A stretch of 64,000 nt of DNA from Synchiropus splendidus (GCF_027744825.2 NC_071336.1:24057501-24121500); one strand, 5' to 3'. Shown: positions 15,701 through 29,718, counted from the stretch's first letter. Notes: generated by a model not told the origin, from the sequence alone. Numbers and translations are program-made.

Positions 15701-18700
15701 ATGAGCACACAGCAGAAAGGCTCTTTTACTCTGAAATCCTTGCTAATCTGAGACTCATCTGGATGACTCAGCAGTAGATGTTAATTTGGGCGATTTTACA
15801 CAAGGACCTGGAGAAAGTACACTGAATATCTATAAATTTAATGATCAGACTGACTCAGACACAACTGTTTGCCCTTATCTGGCAGATCTTAATTCACTCT
15901 CAGTAGTTCCAGGGAGTAAAGACTACTACTTATGTGTGAAGGCTCTTTTTTGGGGGGGAAAAAACCCTTTCTAATCTGTCAGAAACTAATCCTTCTGACC
16001 CACTTCAGGGGGAGAAACCAAAAACCCACCCGACCACAGCAGACACAGAGGAGAAACAACAGGCTGCTCTTTCGTCTCGAACAGACTGTAAAACCCATGT
16101 AGTGCTACGACGTGGTGCCCACGGAACCACGCCACGGAGCAAACCTGCATGAAACATTTAAGACAGACCCAAAGGATTTCGTGCAACGTCATTGTTATTG
16201 CAGACTGGAGTGTCAAGTCGGGCCGCGGGGATTCCCTCCCACTGAGGAGGTAAAAATAGCTGCTGGTAACCCCCGCGCCGTGAAACACACACCACAGCGG
16301 CTCTGTAAGGGATATCATGGATCCACCTGCAGCCACGGAAGACAGAAACGCTAAATTCCAATTCACTTTCACAACTCTAACAGCAATAAGAAGCTCTCGC
16401 CAAACATGTCATGCTAACGCTGTTAGCATCCAGACGGAATCATGTATTTTTGAAAGACTCGTGTAGTGTCAAATCATAAAACACAACAGGGAACTATTGC
16501 TAGAAGTAGGGCTGTGTACAGGCAGCAATGTGGCGATATGTATCGCGATACAAGTGACAATTTGTAGACAAGAAAAAAAAAAAACACCTCTTTGTTCTAC
16601 ATTAGACGTAATGATACATTGGTGCGGTTCATTGTTTTTATTGTGTTACATGGGAATTTCACTCCAGCTTGTTTTTATTGTGTTACATGGGAATTTCACT
16701 CCAGCTTGGCACATCTCGCAGACGTCATGGTTCCTGTCTGTGTTACTCTTTGAATGTTGCAAGTCCCTTCAGATTCACACATGATATTTGTTAGCACCAC
16801 CAAGACTCATGAGAGTCGATCTGTGTTCAAACATATCCAAGCATTTGGTTAATAAATATCAACACAGCGGACTTAACCCTTTAGGGACCAGATTTTTTTC
16901 TCTGAAATATACTACTTTGATATCACTACTGCAAAAGATTGTATCTTTAAAACTCAAAACTGTGAGAGATAACATTGATAGCAAAATGTAACTGGCCTGG
17001 ATGTGGGTCGGATACGCTACGGGATCTGTTCCAGAGTAGCTTGAAATCAAGTTAATATATGGCCCAGACACAAGCCACGTCCGGCCTAGACCCGGGTGAA
17101 ACATGTCAGTCTGACTCCAGACAGTAGAAGGTTCCGGCCCATCTGATTCCTATGCGGATCCAGCAGTTCCAGCACGGATCCTGCTGCAATCTGGGAAAGC
17201 ATGCTGCAAACAAATGTTGAGTCTGGCCCTGTCTTTGGAATGGAAGTAAATTCACTTGTTTCTAATTTCAGCTGGCCATTATGAATAACAACTGTTACAG
17301 ATGGAGATTCTCTTCATGGACATCAACATCATCACCATCCAATGACTCTATGATGCTCTTACTGTGAAACTAGTAAGAGCCCACAAATGTTGCGCAGAGT
17401 GAAGTTACAGGTGTCTGTCTGCTTAAGCCAAGTAGGGAAATATCGGTAGCACATCATGCTATTGCTATATGCTATATGCTATATATAAGTATCGCAATAT
17501 TTGAGTGGATGGATATTTTTCTAACACTCCTAAAAGAAAGAATCGAAGTTTGACACCCACTAAGGTTTGCTGAATCAAAGTGGCACTATTCATACCCTCA
17601 TTTAAGACCCAGATCCAGTGGAAGCTTTCTTAGCTCCCAGCTATTCAACACTGTTGCTCCACAAACCGTTGATTTCAGGAGGAAAGTCGGCCCTAACTGC
17701 TTTGTCCAGCTGGGCGAGGCGTAATGGAGCAGATAAAAACCCAGCCGGGCTGCAGCCAGAGCCCTCATCATGAATTATTGATGCTACTCAACATAGTGTA
17801 TCAGAGATTTGAATGACATGGATGGAAGAGATGGCAGCACAATGTGTGGCACTGAACTCCTCTGGGTTGAGCTGAATACAACGAAGCAGCGAACAGCACC
17901 GTTTCAAACGTTCAGTTGAACAGGAACAAAAACAAAGTAACAAAAACAAAACAAAGTAAAAGTGGATTGTGTATCGCACATTTTTTCCCTCATCGACGTC
18001 CCCCTCAACTTCAGTCACGGGTACGAGAGAAGACGGCACGCTGCATCATCACGACCCGAAGGTTGAACGTTGGTCTATCTCAGCAGGGTCTATGACACAA
18101 GAACAACACGTTTCTGCTCAGGTTTCACGTCGCCCTCCAGTCTAAGTGCAGGGTAATTTACTGAGGCCCCGTTATCTGGTATCTCATTACGACAGGAGAG
18201 CGCAGCCGCGGAGATCAGAGCCAAAGCAAACATTCGTCTTCATTGTCGTCCGCGACAAGCAGCTGGAAATTACAGCAGAAGAAGGAAGGAGGAAGGAGAC
18301 GCGTGTTACGCCAAATCAGGATGTTTCCGTGTGACAGTCCTCACAATGGAGCTCTGCAGGCCAACAATAGCAGATCCATGCAAGATGGTTTCCATCCAGA
18401 CATCTCAGCACGCGCCGCTGATGATGATGATGCTGTGGTCATAAAGCCACCACATTTTCTGATGATTTATTGAGGGGTATGAACAGAGGCATGTGCTGCA
18501 GCCTCACACTTGTTCCTCCTGGTTTTGAGTCCAGCTTGAGACAACACCAGGAGAGAACCTGGGGTCCCAGCAGCGTAGTGCTTGTTCATTCTCAAGCTCA
18601 CGATGGTGTCTGTATGACACACTGGTTTCCTCCCACACAGAAGTTATTCAATGGCTCCACATTGTTTATCTAAAAGAGGATGCCCATTGTCTAGCACCCC

Positions 18701-21700
18701 AAGTAGCTGGGACAGGTACTGTAGTATTGAACGGTGTACTTCAGATGGAAATAACTGGTTCGGAACCTGGTAGGTTGGTTTGTGGCAAGAACCAACAAAA
18801 AGTAGGTTCAAGCTCATAAACTGTTACATCATCAGTGGGTGCGTCGCATTCGGGTATGAAGTCGATGAAGTCCAGAAAATTACATTAATTAAATGTATGT
18901 GTTGCTCACTCTGACTAAGGAAAGCCAATAACCGATATTAGGCCGATACTCTGGGAGCATATTTGTCAGATTTGGTGTTAAGAAAATTACATTGATATTA
19001 ATTCATTTGCAAACCTTAAATGAGAAAAATAGACAGTATACATTCTTATACAGAATGGTTTTATTGCTTAAGTTGAACAGAAAAATGTTGACTGACTAAC
19101 TTGCAAAAACGGTTCGAAAACCAACAGATTAAGGAAGAAATTAGAAATGAATCCATCTATGGCTATGTTGTCAAAACATGTTGGGCAAATATTATTAGGG
19201 ACTGATATGATAGATGCCGATAGCAATAAGTGAAAAATGTCCCCAAAACAGCTGATACATCAGTCGACCTCTTACGCACACATTTGTGACAAGCCAGATT
19301 CCTCTTCTGCATATCCTCCTCATCAAAAGTCAGATGCCTGATTATTGGATGAAAACAAACAAAACCAGATAAGCAACAAAGCAACGTTTTCAGAATACTG
19401 GCAGGACTTTGCCAGCGTGCTGCTTATCTTCACCTGAGTGACACTTTTTAACGCCCTACCGTTTTAGTTCAGCTTAAAGTTATATGAACGAGGGCTGGTT
19501 CGACAGAGAGCACAGGGATTCTGAGACTCCTGAATGGCACCGGTTTGAGAAGCAGAACCGTGTCGGTGTGAAAGGCCTCTCAGTGGAAAGAATCAGCTTG
19601 GAAACATCAGCAGCAGCTTAAATTAATTTATTAATACAAAAAAACAATTTGCTAAAGACAAATATTTTTTCTTAAAAGTGGCTTATGGTCGAAGAAATAT
19701 ATTATAAAACGTGATACTTGGGTGAAAAAGAATGTGCGCTATTTAGAAAATAAATAAACTAGATGAAATAGACTCTATAGATTATTTATTTACACTAAAA
19801 AAAAACAAAAGTATTTATATCAAAAAGCTCTTTATGTGCTGTCAAATGAAGCAAGACTGTGGGACTTTACACATTGAGTTTTAGGTTGCGCAACTGAGGA
19901 TCAGTAGCTGCACAGAAGCACAGAGCAAGTTTAAAGACGCAGCTTAATGATTAACATAATATCACACCTAATTTGTTAGAGCAAATAGAACTTACGGCTT
20001 ATATATAACTAATATTTGCCACACTCTGATGATCAGTGGACACGTGTAACTGACGTGTGAAGATAGCTCAGTCTAAAAAAAAAAATATTCATATATTCCA
20101 TATCACTTATAGCATTTTAAGAGGGTCCAAACTCAGCGAACGAATCAGTTTTTCTTACTTTATTGTTGGCTTCAACACATCAGTCCCTCAAGAGCACAAC
20201 AACAGCTGGTGTTTTCGGAGCATCTATGGTTTCCATCTACAAGTCCATTAGCGCTAAACACAACCAGCAGGTCCAATTATGACAGGACATTAACAGCCCC
20301 CCCCGTTTCGTTTACAGGCCGCTCAGAATTCCTAAAAGTCCAGCCATTACAGCTGCAGCGGACACTTCGGGGATGAGTAATGAGCCGGCGGGTAGTTTCT
20401 CTCCGGTGGTTGCTAATGTGAGTCGCTAAAGTGCTTGTTAACTGCCGGCAGGAAAGAGAGGATGCGCGGTTACATCCCGCTGCTCAAGTGAGGAAGCCTT
20501 GCTGGGAGAAAGAGGACGACACACAGCTGAATCAGGATGGTGAATCACGAGTCAAATCTTTTGAGTCAGGGGAGTAATATTAGATTAAATGGCGCACCCT
20601 TCACACTTTCGCCTTGAGTAACTGGGAGGAGGCCCCGGGGCAGACCTACAGTAGGGACTGCAGGAGAGATAATGTCCAGTGGGTCAGAGAAAACCTGGGG
20701 TTCTCACCGGAACAGGTGGAGGATGCTCAAGGGGAGATGGAAGTCTGGGTAGCTTGACTTCCATGGCTGCCCCAGTGACACGCCGAGGGATAAGCAGTAA
20801 ACCACTTCACAATATCGTCTTTAAGTCACAATGATTTGACTGAAAACAACTATTTTGGAGGGAAATAGCTCGAGTGAAACACACATAGACTGAACCAGAA
20901 AATAAATGGTGTCAACAGAGCCATTAAAACTAATGCTGCCAAGAAATCATCGTTTTTCCTTTAACCATGAACTGAAAGCATCCTAACTTCAAGTGTTTTT
21001 ACTGACTAACAGCACAAAAATGGTGGTCGTATTATTCTAACTTGACTAAAATATGATTTTTTTCTTTTATTTAAAAAAAGAGAAATAAATAAGAGATGGA
21101 ATATTACATCGGAGGTATGACAATATACTGCTGTATCACACACTTGTGGCGCCTGACCCACAACCTCCCACAATATTGTTTCATTGAATTGCACCACATT
21201 AATCATGACACATTATGACTCAATGGTCTGACTCATTCCCATTATCGCAGAACAAAATGTCCAATCCAAGTATACTGTATATTTTTAGATTTCCTAGTCA
21301 CTGTAGGACCCGACATAACCTGGCAAACTGCTAAGGTTTTCCCTTTAGAGTCGCAGTAAGTCAGTGAGAGAGATCTACTTCCCGATGAGTCACAAGAGTT
21401 AGAGTTGTAACTCAGATCATTGAATCAACAACTCCAACATGCATGGCGGTACTTGTGTGTCAGGTTTCCTGCCTCCACCACACAGTGAACTCCTCTCCCA
21501 GGCTTCAGCAGAAACCAGCCTCTATGTTTCACCAGCTTCTCTCAGAGCATGAAGACATCTTTGTCTCAGACGAAAACAAACGTGGAAACAGGAGAGCGAG
21601 CGGAAGCTGATCATTATGTGACATTTAACAGTCAATTCTAACAATTTTAAGGCTAAATTAAAGGTGATGCAGGCACAAAAGAAGCACATACACCAAACCA

Positions 21701-24700
21701 AATTTCCTGCCATCGACCTCACACTAATGGATGAAGATGTCTTGCGTGAACCAGAGAGCCAGCTAGGCTCCAGAGCTGTGTTCATCCTCCTCAATGAAGA
21801 GAAAAGAGAAAAAGCGCAGAGGAGGAGGGGAGCAAAATCTGGACTGTCGTCATAGCGACGGCTGCCCCGGACACCCTTTGTGTCTGCCCAGCATTGAGTC
21901 AAGGGAGAAGCCAGAGAGGTGAAGGTCATTTCGCCAAATCAAACTGGGCCGACGTCAATCGGCTCTTTTCAGTGACCTCCAGTGAAGCTTGGACAGTTAC
22001 CGAAGCGATCCTGATGTCCGAGCTTTGGAATCACATGAGATTAAAATCAATGTTACATAACCCGCATCCACAGAGTATTGATGAGTTCCTGCTGCATTCC
22101 TGAGCTAAGAGCCGTTGAAAGGCTTCCTTCAGGCTACAGCGACCTTTTCTCCGCTGGTTTTCACGCTCTATAATCTGGCAGGTCTCCCATCAGCTGAGTG
22201 AAATATCAGCATGTCGGCACTGTCAGTGCGTCAATCACCTCCACTGGGTACTCGACGCTCACAAATCAGAATGAAAGAGAAATGACTTTTAGGTATTTTA
22301 GCAACATTTAACATCTTAGATATTCAGTCAGTCAGCTCCTACCATTCTTGTAGAAGCAGAGAAGACTGGTTGCACAGCCTGATATGTGACTTGTTGGGAG
22401 CATCCTCCTGGTCTCACCACTGACTCACTTGTTCATCATCAAGTTCAATGAGATATTCTTCTGCACGTCCTTCACAGGAAGCGTTACCTGCTGCGGCTTT
22501 CTGCAGTTGATGACTGAACCTGATTAACCCGCTCTCATATCTGCCGCTCTCCGTCTCTGGTGGCCAATTAGGTTTTTACCGCTTCAGGAAGAAAGCTCTG
22601 ATGACGAGAGGAAAAGAAGACGAGGGCGTGACGTGCTGCGGCAGCAAGAAGAATGTGATGACGAGAACCAGGATGTGGGAAGGTTGAAAAAGAGTGAAGT
22701 GACTCGTAACTGACAATATGTAAATTTTTGTGGCCAGTTTTCATTGCTGCTTAGACAGAAAAAGCAGGAGCATAGAGATGGTCGTGGGCCAGGGGAGGTC
22801 GCACACAAGATGCAGGAGCGCACCTCTTCTGGTTCCATAGCAACACTGGATGGTGAGAGTACAATCGCGTGAAGATCAATTCAAGGCGCCAGAGTTTCAA
22901 AAAGGGACAAAGTGCAATAGTGGAGGCTAATATAGGAGGCTACCCCTTGAGCTTTAAGGGCAAAGGTGATGTCTTATAAGTCTGCTAGAGGGCTTCATAT
23001 GTACTCATAGAACAGGAGTAACCTTCAGGTAACTAGTATATCTTAGTCTCCACTATAGAGACGCACGTGACAACAGCTATACAAACACCATACAACTATG
23101 ATCTTAGTCAAGACAACACTTACACAAGGAAAAAAGTCTCTCTACCTTGCCCCGACACCATCCTGGTCATCCTCTGTGTCTTTTAAGCGCTCACAATTGG
23201 GTTGTCCAGACAACAAAATGTGTTCTATGGTCAAAACAGACATCAAGTCCTGCTGAAACGTGCATATTTTTTTGGCATGAAGAACCTACTTGTAGACTCT
23301 GGTTTTCTGAGTCTAGTTTAGGGTTTTTTGTTTTCTCTGTACAAATACTCTCTTTTGGAACTGTTCATCCAACATAGTTGAGAGACACAGCCCAGTGCTG
23401 CCAATAGCAATGAGACTGATCTGGACAGTACTTTGACCCGTGACAACAAAGGTGGAGATCACCACACCAACTCAAGAGTTTAGGAGTGGAAGAATAAAGA
23501 AAGTGTTAAATTAAATTGCAGCAAGGCAAAGGTCTGTCCAGTTAGCTGTATGTCACTGTCAAGGGGGTAGAGTCAAATCTGCCCCAGGTGCAAGTGTTGC
23601 ATTTAAATCTGCTTCTCATGCCTCTCACTGCTATTGTGTTCTTAAACATAAGGACAAGCAATACATCTTAAGTTTTAGATATGCACTGACGACTGTGACC
23701 ACCAGAGGGCTCCCTAGTGCAGAGTAGGAATAATCACTTCCATCTTCCATGATCAAATCTCATATATAATCATAGAGTCGCTTTACATAAAAAGAAAATG
23801 TTTTTTTTAAATATTTAAATCTATCGTACGAGACAGACAATAAAGATCTGCACAACTCAGTTCTGCTTTCAGTTCATCAAAACTATCAATCACAAAGCAC
23901 TGGATTTCCAAAGGAGTTTTTGTAACCAAGGCGGAACCTCACCCGATTTGAGTCATAAACACTTACTGTAAAGTTACTGTCCAGTCACCTCGGACATTCG
24001 TGAGCTCGAAACCATGTGACGTCACACAACCGCCCGACTGAGACGCTGATTTGGGGAGCATTATTCTTTCCCTCCCCATAAAAAACAGTTGTCGAATGAA
24101 TCGCCCAGAATGTATACTTTATACACTGCATACTTAATTTATAACTAAATTGCCAGGATATAGATAGTCATAATAGTCATTCTTTCAGTTTCCAGTATAA
24201 ACTAAGTCGTTTAGAAAACCATTAAATGTGTTAAGGTCCTTTAACACCTCTGAGAACAATAGACAAACGCTCCTCAACAGTTGTCACTGGTCACATGGTC
24301 CAAACTATTATTTCAATATCTCTGTTCATGTAAATCCTAATCCTAATCTAATACAGAGTTTACAGAGGCATTACATCCTCCTCAATGTTGAGATGGGTGG
24401 ATGAGGTTTCATGAAACAGACTTGTGATTTTCAGTGGCCACCAGGTGACACTGTCTGCCATAAAATGTTTGGGCTTCAGCAACTAATTCGATGAAACCGC
24501 ACGTCATTGCTATACCAAGAGCGTCATCTAGTGGCCTCTGAAAATTAGGACACTGTTTCATTAACTCTGCAATACTGTTTCATCTGCCCATCACTCACGC
24601 TACAGAAAACACAGAGAAGACGCAGGGTATAATGTAGATTTTGTCAACCTTCGTCCGTCACTTCCCAAAGGAGTTGCCACTGCGGGTCTACCACCTAAAG

Positions 24701-27700
24701 CTGTATAGATCGAGGAGGTTTTAGACCCCAGCCACTAGCTACGTTTAACAACAACAACAAACTGTTTCACATAAAGCGGCCTCCAGTCCTTTAGAAGGAA
24801 TTAGGAATAAGAGAAAAGCCCCTTCTCCTGCTCCGGGATTTAATGCACAATGTGATTCCTGGAGCAAAACCTGCACTGCAGTCCGGTTGGGTCGCGGTCG
24901 ATCCTGCTGGACTCATCTACGAGCGGGGTGAATTTAAAAGGGGCGGGAATGTGTCTGTCTTTCTTAGTTTTCTTCAGGAATGCCGGGCTGGCGGCGAGCC
25001 CCCTCTCTCCTGACCATTCATCTCACACACAAAGACAATTTCACAGGAAGGCCAGCGATCGGGACGCCATTCTTCTTCTCGCCGCCTCACAAACGTGTGG
25101 ATCGTCGATTAGCATGTTAAAGGAGCAACATGGACGTGAACCAGTGAGAACTCGGGAGGGGATTTTGGACCAGGCTCAAGAATATAAACATCTAGACTGT
25201 GTTCCACATCATGAACAGCAACTGGTAGCTCATCACCTCAGCTCAGCTCAGTTGTGTAATGCCGTCAGGCCGAGCGGGGTCATGAATTTATCATGACGTC
25301 GGCAAAAATAGCTCTCCGGAGCAGGTGAGAGTGCAGCCGCTGAAAACCCTATTCTACAGAAGACGCTTGAACTCTCAATGTGCAGAAGGCCTCCACCTAA
25401 ATCATTTATTTCATGTCCACGCACAGATTTTTAAAGAAGGCTTCAGCTGTGTTTGCAGGGTTTAATCCAGGAGTGGCGCCTGATGAGCAGGTTTGAGATA
25501 ACGTCACCCGTGTGACTGCACAGGTGAAACCACAAGACGCCCGAGATGCTCGCCCACAAGGCCTTCAACTGTGTCACCCAAGCGGCTACGATGAGCTTTT
25601 AAAGCGTTATTCTAGATGTCTCTCTCTTCTATTGTGTTGTCAATGTAATTTCTCCTGATAAAGGAATCTTATCTTATCTTAATGTCTAATTTGATTTTAA
25701 ATGACAAAACGAAGCTACAAGTTACCTGTCGATATGAAGCAAACATTCTCGTGAAACAAAAAGTGGCACACAGGACATCACATGACCTTTTCACTTCCCC
25801 TGCGGTTTCATTCAGACGGAGACTCTGAGCTGTTAAACGGGTGTCAGTAAAATAAAATACAGGCAGAGCAGTGAGATAAAGTCATTCCAGTCGTGTTTTA
25901 TAGTGTCTTGCGACACTATGTTTAAAGATTCTTTTTAACACACGCAGCAGTTCTGAAAGCTGCTGTATAAACTAAGTATTAAATACAGTGTTTGTGTTTT
26001 AGCTTAGAGTTTCGCAAACATCACATGACATGTATGGGGCATCAAACAAAACATCTTAACAATGATAGATTTTTTTTAATTAACCAGTACATTTTTCAAA
26101 GAGATACAACGCTAAAGAATGTTAATTCTTTAGTTCAGCTAGCTTTGCGCTTCTGTTGTCGTACAAAGCATCAACATGATCTTATTCACCAAGTCATTTG
26201 TGAATAGTTTTCCAACACTGAATCTTCTGTCTTTCCTATCTTACTTTAAATAGGTTGAATAAGTGTTTCAATTTCAGTTTGGTGACACAAAAAATGTGAA
26301 CACTCACAGAGCGAATTCACAAAATATCCGCAACAGTTTTACTTTATTGGGCAGGTGTAAGAGCGTTATTAATAAGCAGCTCTTTTGAAAAACAAAAACA
26401 TGTAAATTCAAATGTGAATCCACATTTTAAACGACAACCTCAACTGAGCCGTTTGTAATGCTAACCAGAGCAGTTGAGAGCACGGCAGTAAATGCAGTAC
26501 ATTTTTCGGAAGCTTCAGCTGAAGGTTTTCTCTTTAACTGGTCAGAGCAGTGAAGATAAAAGCTGATGACGCAGCTTGTGCTGGAGAAAGTGTGCGCGAA
26601 AGCTTGAGTGACATGAGACACCTGAGGAATGGCATCAAAGAAGGAGAGACACTGCCCAACCAGACAGACGGGTTCATGCAGCGACTCTGAATGAGCTCTG
26701 AGTAGTAGAACCTGAACAGCATGTGTTACACGTTCATCACTTTTCCAAGGTTCCTCGCTGCCCCAGTTTATTCCCAGCCACCTCTTGGGTCCTGCCGCAT
26801 TTCTTTGACAACGACTAACTGTAGCTCGTAAAAAGTGAAGCCAAAGTTCAAAATCCCGCAGCAGGAGCGCTCGCACTTATCGAGTCAGACCACGTTGGGA
26901 GATTAGCATCAGCTCACACACACCCTGAGAGAAGAGGAAGTGGGTTTGCTGTGTGACACAGTGGGTCGTCCCACCCACCTTCTTCCTGCATCAATCTCCA
27001 AAATTGTAGAAGTAGTGGTTCATTACTAATGCTGGACTTCTAGAGCTAAGACTCTGCCCGAGACCAGGCCCACCAAGGACTGAAAACTGAGTCCACAATT
27101 GCCCCAATCCACACAACCCATGCTGCCACCACTTCTTCTGTCTTCTACCAAGGCTTATGTGGAGGTCCACTGTCCTGAAGACACCTTCTCTTTTTGTCTA
27201 TTATAACTATATAGTTAAACAGGTCGGTTAAGTAAGGTTCAGGTCAAGATGCACTATTTTTTTTAATAGTTTTCACAGAGTTTTTACATTCAACACCATC
27301 TCTGTCTCTCTACTGGACTGGCCCGGTGCCAGAGTTCTAGAGAGAGGTGGGAAGGAACCAGGGGACACAATGAAGCTGTGAGGAAACCGAGCAAAGAGGA
27401 AACACAGGGAGATGCAGGAGGTTGTTGTCGCAGGCTGGGTCTCCTCTACTCAGGCGGTTAAAGCAAAATAAGTAGATGTGGGAAACCGCCCTCCAGACCC
27501 GGCGCCGAATTGAGTCCTTAGACGAATGGATCTGTACGACCCACACAGGTAAATAAGGTGACGTCAGCTCTAGCATCTATCTGGAATTGGGCAACAGTGG
27601 TTGTTGACATTGTTATGAAGTTGAACTTGTGACATCTCTCTGGAGCAAATATTTGAGATATGAAATCATGCATTGCATCTTATCAAGATCCCTGACTGTC

Positions 27701-28877
27701 CGGAGGATCCACCCCCTGAGAGGAGCAGGACCTACGCCACCAGAACTTCTGGTCGGAAGTCAGACGGCAATGTTTTGAATCAGTTGGATGAACGTCTGAC
27801 ATGTTGGTCTGGTGAAAAGAGACAAGGTCAGAACACAAGTCGGCTTCTAACAGGTCACGGGAGGCTGGGGCCCTCCTCACTATGGGCAGGAACTAGATGC
27901 ATATAAACCACAAGCTATCAACCATGCTATTAAGTAAGTCTGTGACTGCAATATCAAGTCATAACTGGATGAGCAGCTGCATTTGTGATACAAGAAAGTA
28001 CACTGCGGCACCATGTTTAATACTACACGTTACCTTCCATTACGGTGGAGTTATTTTGTTGGTAAAGGGAGCTGATCACTGTAAAATTGGACAGAGTTTG
28101 CTGCAATAAAACTGTTTATATGCACATTGATTCTTTACTAAATAATGTGATTTAGCTCTTGCTGACAGACATAACAACAACTATCACTGTCCTTACAGGG
28201 GCCGTGTATTGGCAGGTATCTTGTGAGGACACAAATCCCACTAACGGTGAGGTGATATGAGCCATTATTTTAAGGGGAAAAATATATATGTTTAAACATG
28301 TTTATTGCGAAAAACTCTGTCCAGTCCGTTTGTAGAGTCTGAACAGAAAGAAGACATTATTAGTATTAAACGCATGTCACAAATGCAGCAGCATATCCAA
28401 GTATTAAAAACCCGGTCTTGATGTTTGATATCGTAACGCATATTGTATCGTCACTCCAGTGCCGAAATGCGAGTGGTACCGACAGACTCGTGGCAATCCA
28501 GTGCCCTAATTATGAGTCAAGCTCCAGAGAGCAGATCATGGACCATCACACCGCACAAGGTGAAGGAGCAGCTCCATCAGCAGGGCCGCAGCATCATCCA
28601 CCTCCACCCTCCAGCGAGACTCACCCAGCGTCTTGACGGCGATCTGTCTGGTGAGAGGCGGCGGCAGGTTGATGCACACCAGGTCCACGTCCTGGTGCAG
28701 CAGCACGTCGTCGATGCGGTTGGTGTAGAAGGGCACGTCCATCTCCTTGGCCAGTTCCTCCGCCTCCTCCTGCGTGCGGCCCCACAGCGCTTTGACGGCG
28801 AAGCCCTCGCTCTTCAGCAGCGGGATGATCACCCGGGCGGTGAGGCTGGTGCCGAACACGCCGACCCCGGGAAGCAT
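11994..28877 (-). CDS. gfod1: Glucose-fructose oxidoreductase domain-containing protein 1, complete coding region (3 exons, 393 aa)
   Basis: Three exons join in frame to 393 residues, close to the roughly 390 of human GFOD1. Residues 4-9 (GVGVFG) form the Rossmann GxGxxG dinucleotide-binding turn, followed by [17 protein letters not shown] and [11 protein letters not shown]. The middle holds [18 protein letters not shown] and [19 protein letters not shown]. The C-terminal half is the GFO/IDH/MocA-type sheet domain ([36 protein letters not shown]), and the end RSRMSLYC is typical of GFOD1. Where the wider family has Glu-Lys-Pro at the active site, this protein has CDRAATP, as GFOD1 proteins do, so its catalytic role is uncertain. 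There is no clear signal peptide. The start at 28877 matches the conserved [12 protein letters not shown]. Intron 1 is 15.3 kb and the first exon sits in a CpG-rich block. Confidence 0.97.
12729..13140 (-). other. gfod1 intron 2
   Basis: A 412-base AT-rich intron with GT-AG ends and a short TATATA stretch near 12878-12900. Nothing else seen. Confidence 0.85.
13141..13334 (-). CDS. gfod1: gfod1 coding exon 2
   Basis: Codes residues 85-149, from [18 protein letters not shown] to [12 protein letters not shown]. Acceptor is TCCCAG after a T-rich tract, donor GTATGA. Residues 145-150 continue into exon 3 as CEAQ|VH. Confidence 0.96.
14376..14850. mobile_element. Degenerate non-autonomous hAT-like element (475 bp)
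   Basis: Left end CAGTGATTTTTAAC; right end, read on the minus strand, CAGGGATTCTGAACC. These are inverted termini of the CAGnGnTTCTnAACC type common in hAT elements. The 8-base flanks TTTACAAC and TTTTAAAC agree at 6 of 8 positions, as expected of an old 8-bp target duplication. No transposase frame. Confidence 0.7.
16634..16707. repeat. Exact tandem duplication, 2 x 37 bp
   Basis: A 37-base unit beginning GTTTTTATTGTG and ending CTCCAGCTT is present twice back to back (16634-16670, 16671-16707) with no differences seen, so it is recent. Confidence 0.95.
18921..19272. mobile_element. Probable 5'-truncated DNA-transposon fragment
   Basis: Contains CCGATATTAGGCCGATAC at one side and ends GATACATCAGTCGACCTCT, whose reverse complement AGAGGTCGACTGATGTATC is a terminal motif I associate with vertebrate hAT-type repeats. 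The matching left terminus is not present. Confidence 0.4.
24391..24596. mobile_element. Fold-back MITE, copy B
   Basis: Starts GATGGGTGGATGAGGTTTCATG and ends TTCATCTGCCCATCACTC. The middle has GGCCACCAGGTGACACTG and, inverted, CATCTAGTGGCCTCTGAAAA, so the two halves are partly complementary. Same family as copies A, C and D. Confidence 0.8.
25659..25682 (+). repeat. Possible LINE 3' tail
   Basis: ATAAAGGAATCTTATCTTATC resembles the short tandem tails that end several fish LINE families. A similar tail lies at 46060-46090. No ORF from the element remains. Confidence 0.3.
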
Positions 28878-29270
28878 AGTTCGGCTGGACCTCCACCCAC
28901 CTATCGCCGTTGGGTTCGATCGCGCATCGGCGGACATCCACCTGCAGCCGAGCCACCGCAGCCGCCGCCGCGCTGCATGTCCCCGGCGCCCCGCCTCTGC
29001 GCGCCCGCAGACGCTGCTGCTAATATCCGCCCAATAGAAACCCGAAAACACGATGGAGGCGCCGCACCATTCCGTTTCTCATCACCGGAGAGCACCCGAG
29101 GGCAAGTCCTCGGTCACACTGCTGGGTTCCGGTCCGCCTCCTTGGCACCACCAGTCTCGGTCCGGAGACGCAGTGAGTCGGTACCTCCAAGCCGAGAAAC
29201 GAGCTTCATGTGACGGGGACGCGGCCAGAAACCCGCCGCTGCCACTACGCCAAGTCACATTCACTTACCG
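28620..29270 (-). promoter_or_regulatory. gfod1: CpG-rich gfod1 promoter and first exon
   Basis: This block is far richer in CG dinucleotides than anything else in the window and spans the start codon at 28877 and about 400 bases upstream. I saw no TATA box. It fits a CpG-island promoter; the transcription start cannot be placed from sequence alone. Confidence 0.7.
28625..28877 (-). CDS. gfod1: gfod1 coding exon 1
   Basis: Codes residues 1-84 plus one base of Gly85. It contains the Rossmann glycine motif and [18 protein letters not shown]. The donor is GTGAGT; reading past it gives an unrelated tail. The exon is very GC-rich. Confidence 0.97.
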
Positions 29271-29600
29271 GAAGTGGCATTGCATGTATGCTAAAATAAA
29301 ATTTTAAGTTTACGACAGAGTTGAAGAGTGTCCCACCAATGCTCCCACCATGGATACATCAATGAATACAATTGTAAATAAAAATAAATACTAAACCCAA
29401 CGCGACAAAAAGATTTTTCTTCGAATAGTGGCAAAATGCGTCTGTATTCGGTTTCCGGTGCTCGTTGTCTGATTCCGTGTCCCTTGACAACAGAAGGAAG
29501 CCCTGGTTTAACCCTTTAGCTCATGGGCAAAAATAGTGCTCTGTACAGCCTGCTCAAGATGACTACAAACTGAATGGTCTTAAAAGAGTAATTTCCCAAG

Positions 29601-29718
<118 letters not shown>

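Larger units (their letters stand above)
13335..28624 (-). other. gfod1 intron 1 (15.3 kb)
   Basis: No coding exon was recognised on either strand. It holds an old hAT-like insertion (14376-14850), a truncated repeat (18921-19272), a 37-bp tandem duplication (16634-16707), a fold-back element (24391-24596) and a LINE-like 3' tail (25659-25682). Several GC-balanced blocks with homeobox- or GATA-like words stand out from the AT-rich background (17700-17790, 18121-18270, 20281-20520, 24830-25320) and might be conserved regulatory elements. That is inference only. Confidence 0.6.

Noticed and set aside
16506..16560. TAGGGCTGTG...GCGATATGTATCGCGATAC, resembling a hAT terminus
   Set aside because: No matching right terminus or target duplication could be found, so I do not call an element.
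28443..29213. Plus-strand 256-codon open frame
   Set aside because: It overlaps gfod1 exon 1 and its CpG-rich promoter on the other strand. High GC content removes stop codons; the Pro/Arg/His-rich product looks like noise.
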